From: Streptomyces sp. MMG1533
GTDB taxonomy: Bacteria; Actinomycetota; Actinomycetes; Streptomycetales; Streptomycetaceae
DNA: 64,000 nt
Assembly: GCF_001279775.1 (NCBI RefSeq)
Contig: NZ_LGDG01000242.1
Coordinates: 1 to 64,000, forward strand
Direction of reading: 5' to 3'
Below are positions 1 through 8,143 of this stretch, one piece after another; the stretch's first letter is position 1; each line of letters starts with the position of its first letter. The notes beneath the pieces are model-generated. The model saw only the letters and a list, made by a program, of their open reading frames with translations. It was not told the origin of the DNA and ran no database searches. The position numbers and the translations under genes were made by a program.

Positions 1-359
1 CTCCTGCACCCCGCGCCCCACGACCGCCCCCGCCTCACCCACGATCCCCTCGTCCAGTGCGAGAGCAACCCCCTCTTCCGCGTCCGTTACGCCCACGCCC
101 GCACCCGGGCCCTCAGCCGTAACGCCGCCGACCTGGGCTTCACCCCCGAGCCGCAGCGCACCGCGCCCCCGACCGCCTCGCCCGGCACCTCGTCACCGTC
201 GCCGATGCCGTCGCCCCCCTCCTTCCCACCGTCCTGCCGCGCGGCGACGAGAAACCCTCGGCCGCCCACCGTGCCCGGCTCGCGCTTGCCGAAGCCGCCG
301 GGTCGGTGCTGGCCGGCGGCCTGACCCTGCTCGGTATCGACGCACCCCAACACCTCTGA
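1..359 (+). pseudogene. nrtL: 3' end of NrtL (ArgS-related anticodon-binding protein), frameshifted
   Basis: Runs in from the left edge. Bases 1-150 in frame 1 read like the DALR anticodon-binding domain of arginyl-tRNA synthetase relatives (SNPLFRVRYAHARTRALSRN). From about 153 the homologous reading moves to frame 3 (HRAPDRLARHL, then GDEKPSAAHRARLALAEAAG) and ends at TGA 357-359, 16 bases before lysA. Frame 1 stops at about 321-323; frame 3 has a stop at 118-120, so no single frame spans the region. In intact family members, as I remember them, several tens of residues separate LGF from the HRAPDRLARHL-like motif; here they adjoin, so a deletion that is not a multiple of three is likely. 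Either a real mutation or an assembly error. NrtL lacks a full synthetase catalytic role in Streptomyces and sits before lysA. Confidence 0.6.
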
Positions 360-375
360 GAGAGCCACCCGAGAA

Positions 376-1767
376 ATGAGCCGTTCCGCACACCCCGCCG
401 GGCCCCGTCACGCCGATGTCCTCCCCGAGGGCCACTACTCGGCCCCGCCGGCCGACCTCAACACCCTCGACCCGAAGGTCTGGGCCCAGACGGTCACCCG
501 TGACTCCCACGGTGTCGTCACCGTCGGCGGTATCGACGTACAGGCCCTCGCCGAAGAGCACGGCACCCCCGCCTACGTCATCGACGAGACCGACTTCCGC
601 GCCCGCGCCCGCGCCTGGCGCACCGCCTTCGGGCACGACGCCGACGTCTTCTACGCCGGCAAGGCCTTCCTCTCCCGCGCGATCGTGCGCTGGCTGCACG
701 AGGAAGGGCTCAACCTCGACGTCTGCTCCGGCGGCGAGCTCGCGACCGCCCTCTCCGCCGGCATGCCCGCCGACCGCATCGCCTTCCACGGCAACAACAA
801 GTCGACGGAAGAGATCCACCGGGCCATCGAGGCAGGCGTCGGACGTATCGTCCTCGACTCCTTCCAGGAGATCGTCCGCGTCGCCCACATCGCGCAGTCG
901 CTCGACAAGCGCCAGCGCGTCCAGATCCGTATCACCGTCGGCGTCGAAGCCCACACGCACGAGTTCATCGCCACCGCCCACGAAGACCAGAAGTTCGGCA
1001 TTCCGCTTGCCGGGGGCCAGGCCGCCGAGGCCGTACGCCGTGCCCTCCAGCTCGACGGGCTCGAACTCATCGGAATTCACAGCCACATCGGGTCGCAGAT
1101 CTTCGACATGTCCGGCTTCGAGGTCGCGGCCCACCGCGTGGTCGGGCTGCTGAAGGACATCCGCGACGAGCACGGCGTCGAGCTTCCCGAGATCGACCTC
1201 GGCGGCGGCCTCGGTATCGCCTACACCAGCGACGACGACCCCCGTGAGCCCCACGAGATCGCCAAGGCCCTGACGGAGATCGTCAGCCGCGAGTGCGACT
1301 CCGCCAAGCTCCGCACGCCCCGCATCTCCGTCGAGCCGGGGCGTGCCATCGTCGGCCCGACCGCGTTCACGCTCTACGAGGTCGGCACCATCAAGCCCCT
1401 CGACGGGCTGCGGACGTACGTCTCCGTCGACGGCGGCATGTCCGACAACATCCGTACCGCGCTCTACGACGCCGAGTACAGCGTCGCTCTCGTGTCCCGC
1501 ACCTCCGATGCCGCGCCGATGCTCGCCCGTGTCGTCGGCAAGCACTGTGAGAGCGGCGACATCGTGGTGAAGGACGCGTTCCTGCCGGCGGACCTGGCAC
1601 CGGGTGACCTGATCGCCGTACCGGCGACGGGGGCGTACTGCCGGTCCATGGCCAGCAACTACAACCATGTGCTGCGCCCGCCGGTCGTCGCGGTCAACAA
1701 CGGCGAGTCCCGCGTCATCGTCCGCCGTGAGACGGAGGAGGACCTCCTGCGCCTCGACGTCGGGTGA
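376..1767 (+). CDS. lysA: Diaminopimelate decarboxylase
   Basis: PLP enzyme (fold III, alanine-racemase-like barrel) that decarboxylates meso-diaminopimelate to L-lysine, the last step of lysine synthesis; cytosolic homodimer. 463 aa. The PLP lysine is K96 in FYAGKAFLSRAIVRWL. Further family motifs are HSHIGSQIF, GGGLGIAY, EPGRAIVGP (phosphate and substrate contacts), CESGDIV with the active-site Cys from the partner subunit, and YCRSMASNYN near the end. ATG follows a weak GAGAG about 12 bases upstream. It lies 16 bases behind nrtL, probably cotranscribed, and ahead of hom, so lysine and threonine/methionine branches of the aspartate pathway are adjacent. Confidence 0.97.
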   Translation: MSRSAHPAGPRHADVLPEGHYSAPPADLNTLDPKVWAQTVTRDSHGVVTVGGIDVQALAEEHGTPAYVIDETDFRARARAWRTAFGHDADVFYAGKAFLSRAIVRWLHEEGLNLDVCSGGELATALSAGMPADRIAFHGNNKSTEEIHRAIEAGVGRIVLDSFQEIVRVAHIAQSLDKRQRVQIRITVGVEAHTHEFIATAHEDQKFGIPLAGGQAAEAVRRALQLDGLELIGIHSHIGSQIFDMSGFEVAAHRVVGLLKDIRDEHGVELPEIDLGGGLGIAYTSDDDPREPHEIAKALTEIVSRECDSAKLRTPRISVEPGRAIVGPTAFTLYEVGTIKPLDGLRTYVSVDGGMSDNIRTALYDAEYSVALVSRTSDAAPMLARVVGKHCESGDIVVKDAFLPADLAPGDLIAVPATGAYCRSMASNYNHVLRPPVVAVNNGESRVIVRRETEEDLLRLDVG

Positions 1768-1775
1768 GCCGGAAT

Positions 1776-1829
1776 CAGACACCAGAACAGACACCAGAAC
1801 AGACACCAGAACAGACACCAGAACAGACA
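1776..1829 (+). repeat. 12-bp tandem repeat, 4.5 copies
   Basis: Four perfect copies of CAGACACCAGAA (1776-1823) plus CAGACA lie 8 bases after the lysA stop. The tract is A/C-rich and purine-poor on one strand, unlike its surroundings. No dyad symmetry, so not a terminator. Probably a slippage-prone tract; it places lysA and hom in separate untranslated context. Confidence 0.9.
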
Positions 1830-1981
1830 TAAAGCAGAGGACAAAACAGAGGGTGGAAGATCTCCTGTCTTTCACCCCTGTACAAATGAAATCGATGTCT
1901 CACGATCCGGACATGGGATAGAAACTCCCGTTCGGTGAGTGAGACTGGTCCAACCGTGACGGTATGAGGAAACGAGGTCGG

Positions 1982-3274
1982 ATGATGCGTACGCGTCCGC
2001 TGAAGGTGGCGCTGCTGGGCTGTGGAGTGGTCGGCTCAGAGGTGGCGCGCATCATGACGACGCACGCCGACGACCTCGCCGCGCGGATCGGTGCCCCCGT
2101 GGAGCTCGCCGGTGTGGCCGTACGACGGCCGTCCAGGGTCCGCGAAGGCATCGACCCGGCCCTCGTCACCACCGACGCCACCGCCCTCGTCAAGCGCGGT
2201 GACATCGACGTGGTCGTCGAGGTCATCGGCGGGATCGAGCCCGCTCGTACGCTCATCACCACCGCGTTCGAGCACGGTGCCTCGGTCGTCTCCGCGAACA
2301 AGGCCCTCCTCGCACAGGAGGGCGCCGACCTCCATGCGGCCGCGGAAGCTAACAACAAGGACCTGTACTACGAGGCCGCCGTCGCCGGTGCCATCCCGCT
2401 GATCCGCCCGCTGCGCGAGTCCCTCGCCGGCGACAAGGTGAACCGCGTGCTCGGGATCGTCAACGGGACGACCAACTTCATCCTCGACAAGATGGACAGC
2501 ACGGGCGCCGGGTATCAGGAGGCCCTCGACGAGGCCACCGCCCTGGGATACGCCGAGGCCGACCCGACCGCCGACGTCGAGGGGTTCGACGCCGCCGCCA
2601 AGGCCGCCATCCTCGCCGGGATCGCCTTCCACACGCGCGTACGGCTCGACGACGTCTATCGCGAGGGCATGACCGAGGTCACCGCCGCCGACTTCGCCTC
2701 CGCGAGGGAGATGGGCTGCACCATCAAGCTGCTGGCCATCTGCGAGCGGGCGGAGGACGGCGGGTCCGTCACCGCGCGTGTGCATCCCGCGATGATCCCG
2801 CTGACCCACCCGCTCGCCTCCGTGCGCGGCGCGTACAACGCCGTGTTCGTCGAGTCCGACGCCTCCGGGCAGCTGATGTTCTACGGCCCCGGCGCCGGCG
2901 GTGCCCCCACCGCCTCCGCCGTGCTCGGCGACCTCGTCGCGGTCTGCCGCAACCGGCTCAACGGCGCCACCGGCCCCGGCGAGTCCGCGTACGCCGCACT
3001 GCCCGTGTCGGGCATGGGTGCGGTCGTCACGCGCTACCACATCAGCCTCGACGTGGCGGACAAACCGGGTGTTCTCGCCCAGGTGGCCACCGTGTTCGCC
3101 GAGCACGGCGTCTCGATCGATACGGTTCGCCAGCAGGGGAAGGACGGCGAGGCATCTCTCGTCGTCGTCACGCACCGAGCGTCCGACGCCGCCCTGGGCG
3201 GGACCGTCGAGGCGTTGCGCAATCTCGACACCGTGCGTGGTGTCGCCAGCATCATGCGGGTTGAAGGAGAGTAA
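1982..3274 (+). CDS. hom: Homoserine dehydrogenase
   Basis: NAD(P)H-dependent reduction of aspartate semialdehyde to homoserine, the branch point to threonine, isoleucine and methionine. 430 aa from the chosen start. Order: Rossmann NAD-binding domain (VALLGCGVVGSEV near the N-terminus), central catalytic part (SANKALLA, GIVNGTTNFIL, then GYAEADPTADVEG), and a C-terminal ACT domain from about residue 350 (YHISLDVADKPGVLAQV), which usually gives threonine feedback. I chose ATG 1982 over ATG 1964 because GAGG lies 6 bases before 1982 and the protein then starts at MMRTRPLKVALLG. thrC follows 6 bases downstream, so hom-thrC are one transcript. Confidence 0.95.
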   Translation: MMRTRPLKVALLGCGVVGSEVARIMTTHADDLAARIGAPVELAGVAVRRPSRVREGIDPALVTTDATALVKRGDIDVVVEVIGGIEPARTLITTAFEHGASVVSANKALLAQEGADLHAAAEANNKDLYYEAAVAGAIPLIRPLRESLAGDKVNRVLGIVNGTTNFILDKMDSTGAGYQEALDEATALGYAEADPTADVEGFDAAAKAAILAGIAFHTRVRLDDVYREGMTEVTAADFASAREMGCTIKLLAICERAEDGGSVTARVHPAMIPLTHPLASVRGAYNAVFVESDASGQLMFYGPGAGGAPTASAVLGDLVAVCRNRLNGATGPGESAYAALPVSGMGAVVTRYHISLDVADKPGVLAQVATVFAEHGVSIDTVRQQGKDGEASLVVVTHRASDAALGGTVEALRNLDTVRGVASIMRVEGE

Positions 3275-3280
3275 CCAGCA

Positions 3281-4339
3281 ATGACCCACCAGTGGCGCGG
3301 AATCATCGAGGAGTACCGGGACCGGCTGCCGGTGTCCGACACCACGCCGGTCGTGTCGCTCCGTGAGGGCGGCACGCCCCTCGTGCCCGCGCAGGTGCTC
3401 TCCGAGCGCACCGGCTGCGAGGTCCACCTCAAGGTGGAGGGCGCCAACCCCACCGGGTCCTTCAAGGACCGCGGCATGACCATGGCCATCACGCGTGCCA
3501 AGGAGGAGGGCGCGAAGGCGGTCATCTGCGCCTCCACCGGCAACACGTCCGCGAGTGCCGCCGCGTACGCCGTGCGCGCCGGCATGGTGTGCGCCGTTCT
3601 CGTCCCGCGGGGCAAGATCGCGCTCGGCAAGATGGGGCAGGCGCTCGTGCACGGCGCCAAGATCCTCCAGGTCGACGGCAACTTCGACGACTGCCTCACC
3701 CTCGCCCGCGCCCTGAGCGACAACTACCCCGTGGCGCTGGTCAATTCGGTCAATCCGGTGCGTATCGAAGGCCAGAAGACGGCCGCGTTCGAGATCGTGG
3801 ACATGCTCGGCGATGCGCCCGACATCCACGTCCTGCCGGTCGGCAACGCGGGCAACATCACGGCGTACTGGAAGGGCTACAAGGAGTACGCCGCCGACGG
3901 CATCGCCGCCAAGACCCCCCGAATGTGGGGGTTCCAGGCGTCCGGCAGTGCCCCGATCGTGCGCGGCGAGATCGTCAAGGACCCGTCGACCATCGCCACC
4001 GCGATCCGCATCGGCAACCCCGCGTCCTGGAAGTTCGCCCTGGCGGCGCGGGACGAGTCCGGCGGCTTCATCGACGAGGTGACGGACCGTGAAATCCTGC
4101 GCGCCTACCGGCTGTTGGCCGCTCAGGAGGGTGTCTTCGTCGAGCCGGCGTCCGCCGCGTCCGTGGCCGGTCTGCTGAAGGCCGCCGAGCAGGGCAAGGT
4201 CGACCCGGGGCAGAAGATCGTGTGCACCGTCACCGGCAACGGCCTCAAGGACCCCGACTGGGCCGTCGCGGGTGCTCCGCAGCCGGTCACCGTCCCGGTC
4301 GACGCGGCGACGGCGGCCGAGCGCCTCGGGCTCGCCTGA
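3281..4339 (+). CDS. thrC: Threonine synthase
   Basis: PLP enzyme (fold II) converting O-phosphohomoserine to L-threonine. 352 aa, the short form usual in Actinobacteria. The PLP lysine is in [27 protein letters not shown] is the phosphate/PLP-cradling segment and the [12 protein letters not shown] loop binds the cofactor phosphate. The ATG has AAGGAGAG upstream, inside the end of hom. The partner kinase thrB follows after a 266-base gap, so thrB may be partly independent. Confidence 0.96.
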   Translation: MTHQWRGIIEEYRDRLPVSDTTPVVSLREGGTPLVPAQVLSERTGCEVHLKVEGANPTGSFKDRGMTMAITRAKEEGAKAVICASTGNTSASAAAYAVRAGMVCAVLVPRGKIALGKMGQALVHGAKILQVDGNFDDCLTLARALSDNYPVALVNSVNPVRIEGQKTAAFEIVDMLGDAPDIHVLPVGNAGNITAYWKGYKEYAADGIAAKTPRMWGFQASGSAPIVRGEIVKDPSTIATAIRIGNPASWKFALAARDESGGFIDEVTDREILRAYRLLAAQEGVFVEPASAASVAGLLKAAEQGKVDPGQKIVCTVTGNGLKDPDWAVAGAPQPVTVPVDAATAAERLGLA

Positions 4340-4605
4340 CCTCCGCGAAGGGTCAACCCGCAGGGGGTGGCACAGGGGGCTTACGACACGCATCGTGCGC
4401 CTCCTGTGCGCCCTATGTCGCCACAGAACCTTCCTTCGATAGGCTGTACCGAACCCGCCCGCCGCATATGCCTCCGCATATGGCCGGGTGCCGCGTCGTC
4501 TCAGCGGCCCGGAAGCGGTTCCCAGGGTCCTCATCGCCCCAGGGAACCTCACGTACGTATCGAATGTCTTCGACAGTCCCGCAGCTCAAGGAGAGTCATC
4601 GAGAG

Positions 4606-5535
4606 ATGGCCGGTCCAGCATTCCGCGCCGCCGCCGTCCGGGTGCGCGTCCCCGCCACCAGCGCCAACCTCGGCCCGGGTTTCGACGCCCTCGGCCTGTC
4701 GCTGGGGCTGTACGACGACGTCGTCGTCCGGGTGGCCGACTCGGGGCTGCACGTCGACATCGCGGGTGAGGGCAGCGAGACGCTCCCGCGTGACGAGAAC
4801 CACCTTCTTGTACGGTCCCTGCGCACCGCCTTCGACCTGCTCGGCGGACAGCCGCGCGGCCTGGAGATCGTCTGCGCGAACCGCATTCCGCACGGCCGGG
4901 GCCTCGGCTCCTCCTCGGCCGCGATCTGCGCCGGCATCGTCGCCGCACGCGCCGTGACCATAGGCGGCGACTCCAAGCTCGACGACACCGCCCTGCTCGA
5001 GCTCGCGACCGAGATCGAGGGCCACCCCGACAACGTGGCGGCCTGTCTGCTCGGCGGTTTCACGCTCTCCTGGATGGAGGCCGGAGCCGCCCGGGCAATC
5101 AGGATGGATCCCGCCGATTCCGTCGTTCCGGTGGTTTTCGTGCCCGGTAAGCCGGTCCTGACGGAGACCGCGCGCGGACTGCTCCCGCGCACCGTGCCGC
5201 ACGTCGACGCGGCCACCAACGCGGGCCGTGCCGCCCTGCTCGTCGAGGCCCTGACCAGGCGGCCCGAGCTCCTGCTGCCCGCCACCGAGGACCGTCTCCA
5301 CCAGGAATATCGCGCGCCGGCCATGCCCGAGAGCGCGGCGCTGGTGGAGCGGCTGCGGGCCGACGGGGTCCCGGCAGTCATCTCCGGCGCGGGCCCCACG
5401 GTGCTCGCGTTGGTCGACGGCGAGAGCGCCGACAAGGTCGCCCATCTGGCGGGCGAGGGCTGGGCCGCGAACCGGCTCGAACTCGACGCCCAGGGGGCGA
5501 GCGTGCTGCCGCTCGCGCCCACCAGTGACATCTGA
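4606..5535 (+). CDS. thrB: Homoserine kinase
   Basis: GHMP-family kinase phosphorylating homoserine at the expense of ATP, supplying the ThrC substrate. 309 aa. GHMP motif 1 is VPATSANLGPGFDALGLSL, motif 2 is IPHGRGLGSSSAAICAGI (ATP phosphate loop), motif 3 is VISGAGPTVLAL. ATG 4606 has AAGGAGAG upstream (4589-4596), a rather long spacing; the in-frame extension back to 4222 overlaps thrC and is not credible. Followed at once by a hairpin. Confidence 0.95.
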   Translation: MAGPAFRAAAVRVRVPATSANLGPGFDALGLSLGLYDDVVVRVADSGLHVDIAGEGSETLPRDENHLLVRSLRTAFDLLGGQPRGLEIVCANRIPHGRGLGSSSAAICAGIVAARAVTIGGDSKLDDTALLELATEIEGHPDNVAACLLGGFTLSWMEAGAARAIRMDPADSVVPVVFVPGKPVLTETARGLLPRTVPHVDAATNAGRAALLVEALTRRPELLLPATEDRLHQEYRAPAMPESAALVERLRADGVPAVISGAGPTVLALVDGESADKVAHLAGEGWAANRLELDAQGASVLPLAPTSDI

Positions 5536-5536
5536 G

Positions 5537-5556
5537 ATCCGGCGCATGCCGGATTT
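5537..5556 (+). terminator. Hairpin after thrB
   Basis: ATCCGGC / GCCGGAT, 7 bp around a GCAT loop, begins one base after the thrB stop and is followed by TT. Likely end of the threonine operon. Confidence 0.5.
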
Positions 5557-5564
5557 CGAGAGGG

Positions 5565-5591
5565 GGAATGTTTGTTGGATCCGGTAGTGTT
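5565..5591 (+). promoter_or_regulatory. Sigma-R-like promoter upstream of rho
   Basis: GGAAT (5565-5569) and GTT (5589-5591) are separated by 19 bases, with extra G before GGAAT and AAC after GTT. This fits the GGAAT-N18/19-GTT pattern of promoters read by the disulfide-stress sigma factor SigR. It would give a rho leader of about 350 bases. Pattern match only. Confidence 0.5.
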
Positions 5592-5943
5592 AACCTCAAG
5601 TCTGCACCCGACCCCACCATGGCGAGGTGCTTCACGTCCCCGTCCGGGACAGACATTCTTCCGGGAGCCTCCCAAGCCGCACTGTGTTCCGTACGACGTA
5701 CGCGGGCAGTACGCCGTACGCGGGCACTGAGCGACTTGCCGGGCACGCTCCGGAACCGGTGCGACCAAGCCACGTGACACCGGCACTCAGTGCCACGGCT
5801 TTGGGAAGCGCCGTCACCACATTCCTCCGCCGTCTAGGCGGACCACCGCCCCGGCACGGTCCACACAGCAAGGACCGAAGCCGGACAGCACAACCGGTCG
5901 CCGAGCCAGACAGGCCGACGTCCGCTCCAGGGAAGGACCCTTC
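5592..5943 (+). other. Long rho leader
   Basis: About 350 bases between the candidate promoter and the rho GTG, without a convincing ORF. It holds a direct repeat GTACGCGGGCA (5698-5708 and 5716-5726, 18-base period) and a C-rich, G-poor stretch near 5780-5930 that could be a Rho-loading region, as in autoregulated rho leaders of other bacteria. The regulatory role is inference. Confidence 0.4.
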
Positions 5944-8016
5944 GTGAGCGACACCACCGATCTGATGGGCGCACGTGTCGAGGAGACCGCTGCCGCGCCC
6001 GCCACGGACGCCTCCGCGCCTGCCACCGGTGCCGGCTCCCGGCGGCGCCGCGGTACCGGCCTCGAGGGCATGGTGCTGGCCGAGCTGCAGCAGGTCGCCT
6101 CGGGCCTCGGAATCAGGGGCACCGCGCGGATGCGCAAGAGCCAGCTGATCGAGGTCATCAAGGAGGCGCAGGCAGGAGGGGGTGCCGAGGCTCCCAAGGC
6201 TGCGACTCCCGCCGGGGACGCTGCCGAGACCAAGCCCAAGCGCCGCGCCACCTCCAAGGCCCGTACGGGCGACGAGGCCGCTCCCGCCGCCGCGAAGAAG
6301 GCGGCCGCGAAGTCCGAGGCCCCCGCCGAGAAGGCCGTGGCCCAGCAGCAGATCGAGATTCCCGGCCAGCCGGCTGGGGGCCCCTCCCGCGCGAGCGAAG
6401 CCGAGCGTGGGGGAGACGACGCTCCCGTCGAGCGCCGTCGCCGCCGCGCCACCGCCGAGGCCGGCAGCCCCGAGACGGTCACCGCCGAGGCCAAGAGCGA
6501 GCCGAAGGCCGAGACGCCCGCCCCGCAGACGCAGGGCGAGGCCAAGGGCGACGCCGACGGCGGCGAGGGCCGTCGTCGCGACCGCCGTGAGCGCGGCCGC
6601 GACCGTGGCGAGCGCGGTGACCGCGGTGAGCGCCGCAAGGGCGACGACCAGCAGGGCGGCCAGGGCGGCGGCCAGCAGCAGCGTCAGGACCGTCAGCAGC
6701 AGGGCGGCGGCGGTGGTGGTCGTCAGGACCGCCAGGACCGCCAGCGCGACAACGGCCCGCAGGACGACGACGACTTCGAGGGCGGCCGCCGTGGCCGTCG
6801 AGGCCGCTACCGCGACCGCCGTGGCCGTCGCGGCCGTGACGAGATGGGCGGCCCCGAGCCGCAGGTCGCCGACGACGACGTCCTGATCCCGGTCGCGGGC
6901 ATCCTCGACATCCTCGACAACTACGCCTTCATCCGTACGTCGGGCTACCTGCCGGGTCCCAACGACGTGTACGTCTCCCTCGCCCAGGTCCGCAAGAACG
7001 GCCTGCGCAAGGGTGACCACGTCACCGGTGCCGTGCGTCAGCCCAAGGAAGGCGAGCGCCGCGAGAAGTTCAACGCGCTGGTCCGCCTCGACTCCGTCAA
7101 CGGCATGGCGCCCGAATCCGGGCGCGGGCGGCCGGAGTTCAACAAGCTGACCCCGCTCTACCCGCAGGACCGCCTCCGTCTGGAGACGGACCCGGGCATC
7201 CTCACCACCCGCATCATCGACCTCGTCGCGCCGATCGGTAAGGGCCAGCGCGGTCTGATCGTGGCCCCGCCGAAGACCGGCAAGACCATGATCATGCAGG
7301 CGATCGCCAACGCGATCACGCACAACAACCCCGAGTGCCACCTGATGGTCGTCCTGGTCGACGAGCGTCCGGAAGAGGTCACCGACATGCAGCGGTCGGT
7401 CAAGGGCGAGGTCATCTCCTCGACCTTCGACCGCCCGGCCGAGGACCACACCACGGTCGCCGAGCTCGCCATCGAGCGCGCCAAGCGTCTGGTGGAGCTG
7501 GGCCACGACGTGGTCGTGCTGCTCGACTCGATCACGCGTCTGGGCCGTGCGTACAACCTGGCTGCGCCCGCGTCCGGCCGCATCCTGTCCGGTGGTGTCG
7601 ACTCGACGGCGCTCTACCCGCCGAAGCGCTTCTTCGGTGCCGCGCGCAACATCGAGGACGGTGGCTCGCTCACCATCCTGGCGACGGCACTCGTCGACAC
7701 CGGCTCCCGCATGGACGAGGTGATCTTCGAGGAGTTCAAGGGCACGGGCAACGCCGAGCTCAAGCTCGACCGCAAGCTCGCCGACAAGCGCATCTTCCCG
7801 GCGGTGGACGTCGACGCGTCCGGTACCCGTAAGGAAGAGATCCTGCTCGGCAGCGACGAGCTGGCGATCGTGTGGAAGCTGCGCCGGGTGCTGCACGCGC
7901 TCGACCAGCAGCAGGCGATCGAGCTGCTGCTCGACAAGATGCGGCAGACGAAGTCGAACGCCGAGTTCCTGCTGCAGATCCAGAAGACGACCCCGACGCC
8001 CGGCAACGGCGACTGA
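5944..8016 (+). CDS. rho: Transcription termination factor Rho with long disordered insert
   Basis: Hexameric RNA-dependent ATPase that terminates transcription. 690 aa, about 270 longer than E. coli Rho. Order: Rho N-terminal helical domain ([16 protein letters not shown], about 42-80), an Ala/Lys- then Arg/Gly/Asp/Gln-rich disordered insert (about 85-300) typical of Actinobacteria, the RNA-binding cold-shock-like domain ([20 protein letters not shown]), and the RecA-type motor with Walker A APPKTGKT at 441-448, [10 protein letters not shown] and the Q/R-loop region. GTG start preceded by GGAAGGA. Residues about 144-158 ([15 protein letters not shown]) are encoded by a dispersed hairpin repeat, listed separately. 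Ends in its own strong terminator. Confidence 0.97.
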   Translation: MSDTTDLMGARVEETAAAPATDASAPATGAGSRRRRGTGLEGMVLAELQQVASGLGIRGTARMRKSQLIEVIKEAQAGGGAEAPKAATPAGDAAETKPKRRATSKARTGDEAAPAAAKKAAAKSEAPAEKAVAQQQIEIPGQPAGGPSRASEAERGGDDAPVERRRRRATAEAGSPETVTAEAKSEPKAETPAPQTQGEAKGDADGGEGRRRDRRERGRDRGERGDRGERRKGDDQQGGQGGGQQQRQDRQQQGGGGGGRQDRQDRQRDNGPQDDDDFEGGRRGRRGRYRDRRGRRGRDEMGGPEPQVADDDVLIPVAGILDILDNYAFIRTSGYLPGPNDVYVSLAQVRKNGLRKGDHVTGAVRQPKEGERREKFNALVRLDSVNGMAPESGRGRPEFNKLTPLYPQDRLRLETDPGILTTRIIDLVAPIGKGQRGLIVAPPKTGKTMIMQAIANAITHNNPECHLMVVLVDERPEEVTDMQRSVKGEVISSTFDRPAEDHTTVAELAIERAKRLVELGHDVVVLLDSITRLGRAYNLAAPASGRILSGGVDSTALYPPKRFFGAARNIEDGGSLTILATALVDTGSRMDEVIFEEFKGTGNAELKLDRKLADKRIFPAVDVDASGTRKEEILLGSDELAIVWKLRRVLHALDQQQAIELLLDKMRQTKSNAEFLLQIQKTTPTPGNGD
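6374..6415 (+). repeat. Dispersed Streptomyces GC hairpin element inside rho
   Basis: The stretch begins CTGGGGGCCCCTCCC, passes GCGAGCGAAGCCGAGC and ends GTGGGGGAG. It has the architecture of a repeat common between Streptomyces genes (GGGGGCACCTCCC, internal stem-loop, GGGGGAG). Here it is in frame and read as protein. A diverged relative lies at 55474-55508. Identification is by remembered consensus, not a search. Confidence 0.65.
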
Positions 8017-8031
8017 CGTCACCTTCCATAG

Positions 8032-8064
8032 AGGGCCACCCCTGTGCCAGGGGTGGCCCTTTGT
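8032..8064 (+). terminator. Rho-independent terminator of rho
   Basis: AGGGCCACCCC / GGGGTGGCCCT, 11 bp perfect, 7-base loop, followed by TTTG. It starts 16 bases after the rho stop. Confidence 0.85.
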
Positions 8065-8143
8065 GCTGTATGCGCGCGGGGTAAGATCACGCGATTCGGT
8101 CAACTTTTCGACCATGAACTCATGATCCCGAGGGGGGACTTGC

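Noticed and set aside
1886..1921. 11-codon ORF in the hom leader as a threonine attenuator
   Set aside because: Peptide MKSMSHDPDMG has no Thr or Ile codons and no paired terminator/antiterminator was seen.
2036..4552. 838-codon minus-strand ORF opposite hom/thrC
   Set aside because: Shadow of high third-position GC; the plus-strand genes are well-known enzymes.
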